Below are positions 57,809 through 64,000 of a stretch of DNA of 64,000 nt, in pieces. The notes under the pieces were generated by a model, which saw nothing but the letters and a program-made list of their open reading frames with translations, was not told the DNA's origin and did not search any database. Position numbers and translations under genes: made by a program. Location: contig CAJQUW010003470.1 of the NCBI GenBank assembly GCA_907163375.1, positions 62,001-126,000 of the forward strand, written 5' to 3'. This DNA comes from Prostheceraeus crozeri. Taxonomy: Eukaryota; Platyhelminthes; Polycladida; Euryleptidae. Positions within the stretch are counted from its first letter, which is position 1; each line of letters opens with the position of its first letter.

Positions 57809-58168
57809 TCGAAAAGGCGCATTCATCTTCAATACCATTATTCTTCGAAGTATTTCTATCATTCGTATCGACGACAGACGGGCTAGCTGACTGTTTAAAT
57901 CGATGAACTGTACTATTGTGATTATGATCTTCCACGTAACTGATAAGCTTTGGACCTGAGGTTATCGCTTTCGCTGTGCATTGACGTTGAGAGCATTCCC
58001 AATATCTGCGTCCACTAGGAGTTTGTACTTTAACACGATATTTGTAGTCTCCAATAACCAGCAATTCGCCCTCACCATTCTTGCCTACTTTCCCCGTTGG
58101 CAGAAAGTGGTAATCCAAGTTGGGTGAGGGCAACACATGATTGCCATTGTTACGCGGCATCCTTTGAT
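57809..58168 (-). CDS. FLYWCH-type zinc-finger exon
   Basis: Minus-strand exon bounded by an acceptor (TATTTCTCTGACTCAG, above 58168) and donor GTGAGT (57803-57808). The Met at 58160 has A at -3 and is a plausible start. Residues 30-83 form a FLYWCH finger: LLVIGDYKYRVK, then SGRRYWECSQRQC, ending HNH. Trp54, Cys56, Cys61, His79 and His81 supply the conserved Trp and the C2H2 zinc ligands. FLYWCH domains bind DNA and occur in chromatin regulators (the Mod(mdg4) group) and in some transposases. The remainder (KQSASPSVVDTNDRNTSKNN) is a polar linker. The rest of the gene should lie further left or beyond the window; a transposon origin cannot be excluded, but the clean splice signals favour a host gene. 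Confidence 0.75.
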
Positions 58169-60383
58169 CTGAGTCAGAGAAATATCACTGATTATAATTA
58201 AGTTGAGTATAAAATGATAAATATTGTGCAAAAGCAATGAAATATCAAATGGAGATTCTTCAGTATAAAATTCATAAAGTTACTTGGTCCAACAGGATTT
58301 TGTATCTAAATAAAGCCATAAACAAATCTTTCATAGTGTCTACTTCATGGTTATGAGATAAAACAAAGATTTGTTAGAAGCAGGGCTTGTTTTTTAAATT
58401 CAATTTTATAAATTGCCAACTATTAGCTAAGATTTATGGTTGCTGGCTGCCAGTCGGATGAGATATTAGGAGAGTAGTATGAAAAAAATGCGTGTTTATA
58501 TTAGTCAGGATAATTTTAGATGCATGAAAAATGAAAGCGCATGAAACTTAGAACCTGAACATTACCTTCTCACAAGATGCGTTGGTGGAACAGGTTCTGA
58601 TGTCTAAAGATCAAAGTATGCATTATTTTTTCTGCTGTTTTTGGAGATGCTCAGTGGCCTAAATTTGAATTCGAAAACAACGATATCTACCATTGGCATT
58701 AAGCGTCATGTTTTAAATAAGTTAGGACGATTTCATACTGCAGCAAGTAATAACTGCTATCAGTCACAATGGCCAGAGGAGCCACACCGTCACATCGGAA
58801 AGGACTGTCACAAAAATGAAGGAAAAAGAATATTAGTTCGTGTCAATCGATGATAAGGTATCCTTTCCTTCATGATTTGACCGAAGGTTTATGCCAACAT
58901 GCATACACTTTGAAAACCCTCCAGACAGCATTCGTCACATTATTGAAAGACGACAGTGGGGACAGTCAGATAAGCAGATAAAGCAATTCCAAGTATCGTC
59001 GTGAAATACATTCCTGCATCATCAAAAGAGTAGATAAGTAAACAATAGAGAGCTTCTTATGAATTGGTCATCGATCACTCAATAAATAATATATTTGCTT
59101 GTCATCTATCTATATTCAGGGATGAGAATACAGGAGGGTGAAGCATCCGAAAACAATCGATTTTAAACGACTCGAAAAATGCGTAAAATGTTCAATAAGC
59201 ATTGCCACCACTGATGTAAAAAATCGTTTTATCGATTTATATTGCAATCAATAATTCACACATAGTGCACAACAAGTTGAATCTTAAAAAACAAAATCAC
59301 AAGAATTTCCTCTATCCGTGATTAAAGAGGTCTCTCACGATGAGAAAGAGAGCCAGATTACATTCTACATGTATAACACATAATTGCATGTGTAAAAACA
59401 TAAACATGTAAAATTGCATGTGCATAATATAAACACATTATATATACACTAATCCCAAGGAGACTTGCTGAAGTTGAATATCAATTTGCATTAGCAGGAT
59501 GACGTAGACGTTCGCTGTGAATTAAACAAGTGTCAAGCAGTCAACATGTTAGCATCCATATCTATGTTTTCAAATATCTTTATGTTCTATCGTAAATAGC
59601 TAGCTTACATAGTAACTTGATTGCGATTTTCAACAAGATGAAAGCACCACTGAATTCGAATATAGAAAGAAGAAAAATCAATGGATCTGCGGCATTGCTG
59701 TTGGATTATCAATGAATACATGAAAAATGACACAAATGCAAAAAGTTAACTTCAGAAAAGTAAAATGATGAGAAGCACGCATCAACAGCAAGAGTATTGT
59801 AATAGACGAACAGCAGGTGGACATAAAAAGATTACTGAGCGTTGTAATCGAGTATTAATCCGGCTGACATGGAAGTATAGCTTTTCCTCTGCTAGACAGC
59901 TTTTCAAATTGTGGAAACTCCAAGAAGAGTCCGGAGTTCATTTTGAGGGATCAGTTCCGCAAAACTTAGATGTGACAAGTCTCTTTGGATGTAGTGTATG
60001 CATAATATCGTAATGTGTAATCGTGTAGAGCAATCCCATGCTGATATTCTCTTGATAATCTCATGTTGATACCTTTCAGCAAATTGTGGTGTTACCTCTT
60101 TCTGGGCAAGGGCAACAAGACCATCACTTGCGAAAGATAAAGTGTCAGTTCCATGATTACTTTTCAAGAGCTCTGATTTTTTAAGTCACTTATTGTAAAC
60201 CTTTAAATCATGGATTATTTGTAAAAATTGAATACACAATTTGCTTTCAATTGCTATAGACAATTCACATTACACTAGTTGATAGTTCGGAATCATCTCT
60301 GGAGAGGAGGTTGAACTAGTGGAATTATACCATCGAAGATAGGGACTCAAAGTAGATAGATATTCATAAGACGGAGCACATGT
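58169..60383. other. Non-coding stretch
   Basis: Contains a few short repeats such as ATTGCATGTG twice near 59383-59415. The open frames 59765-60013 (plus) and 59904-60167 (minus) were examined and show no certain domain. Confidence 0.45.
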
Positions 60384-60910
60384 CAACCGAAGATGATGAC
60401 GAAAAGATGTTCCTACCATCAGAACAGGTAAAGAAGGTCGATCATTTCAAGTACCTGTGATATCACCATCGACAAAGAAGATTAACGGGGTACTGTGTCA
60501 CAAGAAGATGCCGGCAAAACTGAAAGCAAAGGTCTACACAACCATGGTATGACAGGTGATGCTATATGGAAGCGAGATTTGGTAAATCAACTAAAATAAT
60601 CGCCAAAAGATCGCCGCAACAGAAATGTGTATGTTGCCAGGAATCCTCGGGGTTACAAGAAGAGACAGGAAAAGCAATGAAGACATTCGCGAAGCACTCG
60701 GGATTCATCCGATCGATGGAATCATGCGGTGGCACCGACTGAGGGGAAACGTCGCGAGCATAGGGAATGCATGTGCCAGGGCCGAAAATCGGAGGGCGAC
60801 CAAAGAAAAAGCGCCAAGTGTTAGAGGACATTAAGAGCATTGGAGCATCAACCGCGGATGCAATGGACCGCTCGAGATGGAAGAGGAAAAATTAGGCCCC
60901 TTCACAGGGA
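60384..60910 (+). pseudogene. 3' fragment of a second RTE-like LINE lineage
   Basis: Pieces read VKKVDHFKYL, then KKMPAKLKAKVYTTMV, VMLYGSEIW, MCMLPGILGVTRRDRKSNED and IREALGIHPIDGIMRWHRLR. These match the RT thumb and C-terminus of RTE-like LINEs (forms such as KVYKTVVRPVLLYGSE.W, MRMLRWM.GVTR.DR..N..IR..LGV.PI..KMRE.RLRWYGHV). GRPKKK-like sequence follows near 60800. The block order equals the end of the ORF at 1-2247, but wording differs enough to be a different lineage. Several stops and one or two frameshifts; 5' truncated. Confidence 0.75.
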
Positions 60911-62757
60911 CAAGGCTTTTCAAGGTGAGCAAGTTGTAGAAAAAGGCTTATTTCACGGACTTATAGTAGTTATACAAAAAACAGTAGCCTAATGCATACC
61001 AATAACTAATGCGCACTATGTGCATTATTTTATCTAAAATTTCATATCATATAATTCATCAAATTTAACATTTCATAAAACATCACAAAAATGCGACAAA
61101 AAAGTGTTTTCGCATTCGTATATGGATGAAAAAAATGAAATATACATTATATGTGTTAGAATTGCACATTTCAAGTAAACCTATGACCGAGAATCAAAAA
61201 TCAGTTACGATACAAGAGCTTGAAACTCTCACAAAACAGGATGAGAAAAATGTATTGGAGGCAATCTGCACATACAACTCATTACGCATTATCAAAAATC
61301 TCAAGCGAGGGCAAATCCTATTGCTTCAATTCAATATTGTGTCCTGCGTTTTCTAAGATGCTCTACATAGTTATCGCGAGAAACTTAGATTGTGCCAAGC
61401 AGATTGCATACGCCTGTTGAATGCATGTGCTCAACTTTTAACGAAGTGTTTGATCTAACTCAGATCATCTAAAAAAAGCCAAAATTTATTCGATTCTCGT
61501 ACCTTTGCCACCAATGTAAGAGTTAGATAAAAAATCTGGTACAAACATTATTTAGATCATTATGAATGGCAAAACGAAGTCGGTGGAATCGGGCAGAAGT
61601 AGAGATATTATCAATACATCATATTTAGCAATATTTGAGGCAGCTCACATCATCCTCTACGATTGTTTTTTGATAAAACCATACTATTGTCGCCTTTACC
61701 GTCATGCATTGTCTCGCCAAAATCCCAACTGAATAAGGAGCGAGATATAAGCTTCATCAAAGTCAGCCCAACTGTTCATTCTAAAACCTTTATTGAACAT
61801 TAGCTCATCACGATCACTAAAATTACTTAATTTCAATTCAGGTCAATGCCCTATTCGAACGAATTTCGTGCTTGACATCAACTGGAATACTGCACACAGG
61901 AGCTCTGCTGTTCACATTCATCACACTGCTAATAATTATGACTTATCACTCCTTACGAAAGCCGAAACAGCCGTAAGAAACAGTCTCAAGAAATAAACGA
62001 AGATTTACTGCGAAGAGCTTTAAAGAAGAGCTGGTGAAGCAGATGAATGAACAAATTAACTTTGTTTGCGCACTCGGAGGCACATTAGGCACGGAACATT
62101 TCTTGCATGTGGATACTGCAATTAATAACCGATGAACTTAACACTAACAAGCATTACATATAACCCAGTCATAGCAGCGCTTATCTCCCATGCATTTCTA
62201 TGACATCACTTTCTTGCAAACGCATTCTATCGCATCTGAATTCGAGTGAGTTTATCGCAATTCAGCAGAAATAACATAGCAGAAATGAAAAAATAATTGA
62301 AAAGAGAATGACAAACTTTGGGCATCCACACCAATTGATCTGAACAGAGCTTTTTGTACTCTGATTTCTCAAAATAAAGATTCTATAACTTACGTCGATC
62401 CCACAATATCGACGAACGACGAAGAGAAGACATGTTGATAAAGATTAGAGCTAGTGCGCCTCAATCCTGCAGGGAATGTGAAATTAAGTATCTGAAATCC
62501 CCGGAAGTAGTATGAAGAACTTTTGTATATACACAAGGATGAGAAAACAAGAGAATGAAAAAATCCAGTAGCACACGCAGTGGCGGGGCCTCAATGCGTG
62601 AAATGTAGTTAGCATTACCAAACTTGATATGAAAATCAGAAGGATTCTCATCTCTGATTTGTTGTATTTGCCGTTGAATTTGCAAGTTTTTTTGCAGAAT
62701 TATCACTCCCAGGATAACAGCGAGCCATGAATGAAGCCATGTCTTCTAACTTGATTA
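60911..62757. other. Non-coding stretch
   Basis: No recognised gene or transposon. The minus-strand frame 62461-62706 (81 codons) has no known domain; the sequence is otherwise AT-rich. Confidence 0.5.
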
Positions 62758-63420
62758 AGAGGTCCCCATAAGAAACCTATTCACACGCCTCTTGAAAGTA
62801 TCAAGATTATATTGGTTAGAGAAAGTGGTCAGGGGAAACTGATTGCAAAGCTTTGCCAAGCGAAGAATAACTTTTCGAAACTCAAAGTACGTGTGCTCTT
62901 CTATGCGCCTCAGGAGAAGATCTTAGGTTTGAATACGCATTCATTTGCTGCAGAGGTGGTTCTACCGAAATATTATCTGTAGAAGAGACTGACAGAAGCA
63001 GCATCACGTCTGACGGAGAACGGCTGCAACTCGCCAGCGAGCTTTCTTCCCATAAGATTCTTGACACGTTTCTCAGCCAATTCAATGTTAAGATGTGTTT
63101 GTGGCGCACATAGATGGCAAAAATACGCCATGTAACGAATGGTGGACTTGTCAAGATAGCAGACAGTCTGTGGTGGAAGATGGTTGCTAACACGATAGAG
63201 GCTACCAATGCGTTGAGCTGCCTACCTGCTGATGGACTGGATGTACGTTTTCCATGACAAATCTTTGGTAACCTGCATTCCAAGGAGATAGACTCTTGTT
63301 CTCTGATCCTGTTATCTGACATCTTAATGCTATATTGGTCACCACTACCCATCTTTTTGAAGTCGTGAGTGCGGAATACTCTGACTATCTGAAGGATTGA
63401 AAGAAACAAGCATTTGGCGC
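62758..63420 (-). pseudogene. 3' end of a jockey-like LINE ORF, same family as 33.0 kb
   Basis: The informative frame on the minus strand is not the longest open one. It reads TRVYLLGMQVTKDLSWKTYI, then AAQRIGSLYRVSNHLPPQTV, KRVKNLMGRKLAGELQPFSV, RRDAASVSSLYR, and after a short decayed part RTLSFEKLFF, FSNQYNLDTFKRRVNRFLMG, with the stop at 62758-62760. This order (VTKDLSW motif E, LYRxxxxLPPQT thumb, YNLDTFKRRVN end) is the C-terminal third of jockey-type LINE RTs. Stops occur inside, for example before AAQR. No poly(A) tail was identified. Confidence 0.75.
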
Positions 63421-64000
63421 CTATTCGGAGACCTTGCGCAAGTCCTCATTACTCTTCGAAGCGTTATAACATTTGCATGAACAGGGTGACACTGGTATAG
63501 CTTTAAAAATGTGCATCTTCAAGTAGAAGAAGCACATTATCAAGCAACATACGAGTAAGTCATTTAAAACGTGAAGTCAGCACATTAGTTCTCCAAAAAT
63601 GTATTTTGACTTTTCCTAAGTTCTTTTCCTGTTTTCTCTAAAACATTTTGCAATTTTCTATAAAGATCGAGCATTTCTAATACCAGTCATGTTTGAAAGA
63701 ACGAAGGAAGTAACAATGATCCACTCATATCTATGTTGTGTCATCCATTAACTGTGCGATCAATTAATATTCAAATTTCAATGAGTTATCGTAAATCGCG
63801 ATGAACTCATTGCAAATTTGATAGCGCGAGCCAGTGACATTCCTTTTCAATGATTAGTGAAAGGTTCACACCACAAAGACGTTTCCTAGACGCAGTCTGG
63901 TATGAAGTGTTTGGTTCTCCAATAGTCGTACCAAAACATTGCCGAAAAGTTTGGACGTAGCTCAAGCGCTCCACCTCATGCTGCGATTAAGTCCATTCAT
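63421..64000. other. Non-coding stretch to the window edge
   Basis: No coding or repeat signal recognised in the last 580 bases. Confidence 0.5.

Noticed and set aside
59765-60167. Possible Tc1-like or host coding fragment on either strand
   Set aside because: Only vague resemblance (SARQLFKLWK) to transposase text; no second motif and no terminal repeats.
62882-63409. 175-codon minus-strand open frame
   Set aside because: It is out of frame with the LINE RT motifs (VTKDLSW, LPPQT, YNLDTFKRRVN) read on the same strand; a shadow of the decayed LINE.
1-64000. CRISPR array, phage, operon or other prokaryotic system
   Set aside because: No regularly spaced repeats, no ribosome-binding-site-led gene clusters; content is eukaryotic transposons and spliced exons.

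Overview
This window looks like animal nuclear DNA. It is AT-rich, has almost no long open frames, and the few coding stretches that are not transposon-derived look like single exons with normal splice signals (GTAAGT or GTGAGT donors, pyrimidine-AG acceptors). The mobile elements (RTE, jockey-like and CR1-like LINEs, BEL/Pao, Tc1/mariner, pogo, hAT, piggyBac, tRNA-derived SINEs) are typical of invertebrate genomes. The species cannot be fixed from the sequence alone. There are no operons, rRNA genes, functional tRNA genes or CRISPR arrays.

Layout. 1-2.4 kb: an open RTE-type LINE ORF carrying a PHD finger and a (TGAG)4 tail, next to the right end of a hAT-like element. 4.6-4.8 kb: a tRNA-derived SINE. 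7.4-9.0 kb: a decayed Tc1-like element with long diverged inverted repeats. 14.2-15.2 kb: an RTE endonuclease/linker remnant. 15.7-16.6 kb: a pogo-like remnant. 19.0 kb: a second SINE with target-site duplication. 20.3-22.0 kb: a mariner-like element with ~180 bp inverted repeats, followed at 22.1 kb by a 175-bp palindrome. 23.1-24.6 kb: another mariner. 24.7-25.7 kb: a jockey-like LINE fragment. 25.8-29.1 kb: a collapsed BEL/Pao element with very short LTRs. 29.2-30.0 kb: a duplicated unknown segment.

33.0-41 kb is a stack of nested elements: LINE fragments on both strands, a CR1-like LINE with an intact ORF, and a 3.6-kb hAT element that split a LINE reverse transcriptase. 44.4 kb: a well-delimited exon of an unrecognised Ser/Thr-rich protein. 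46.5-47.5 kb: a non-autonomous hAT-like element with an exact 8-bp duplication. 48.6-52.4 kb: two further hAT elements with coiled-coil tails. 53.9-54.6 kb: another small hAT-like element. 54.8-56.4 kb: a piggyBac remnant. 57.8-58.2 kb: a FLYWCH zinc-finger exon. 60.4-60.9 and 62.8-63.4 kb: 3' LINE fragments.

Most recognised DNA transposase copies are dead: several have lost a catalytic Asp, and most have frameshifts and stops. Only the RTE ORF at the left edge and the CR1-like ORF near 35-36 kb remain open. I found no convincing undescribed multi-gene system. The most informative signals are the exact insertion boundaries, the long palindrome, and the co-occurrence of hAT families with 5-, 6- and 8-bp target-site duplications.
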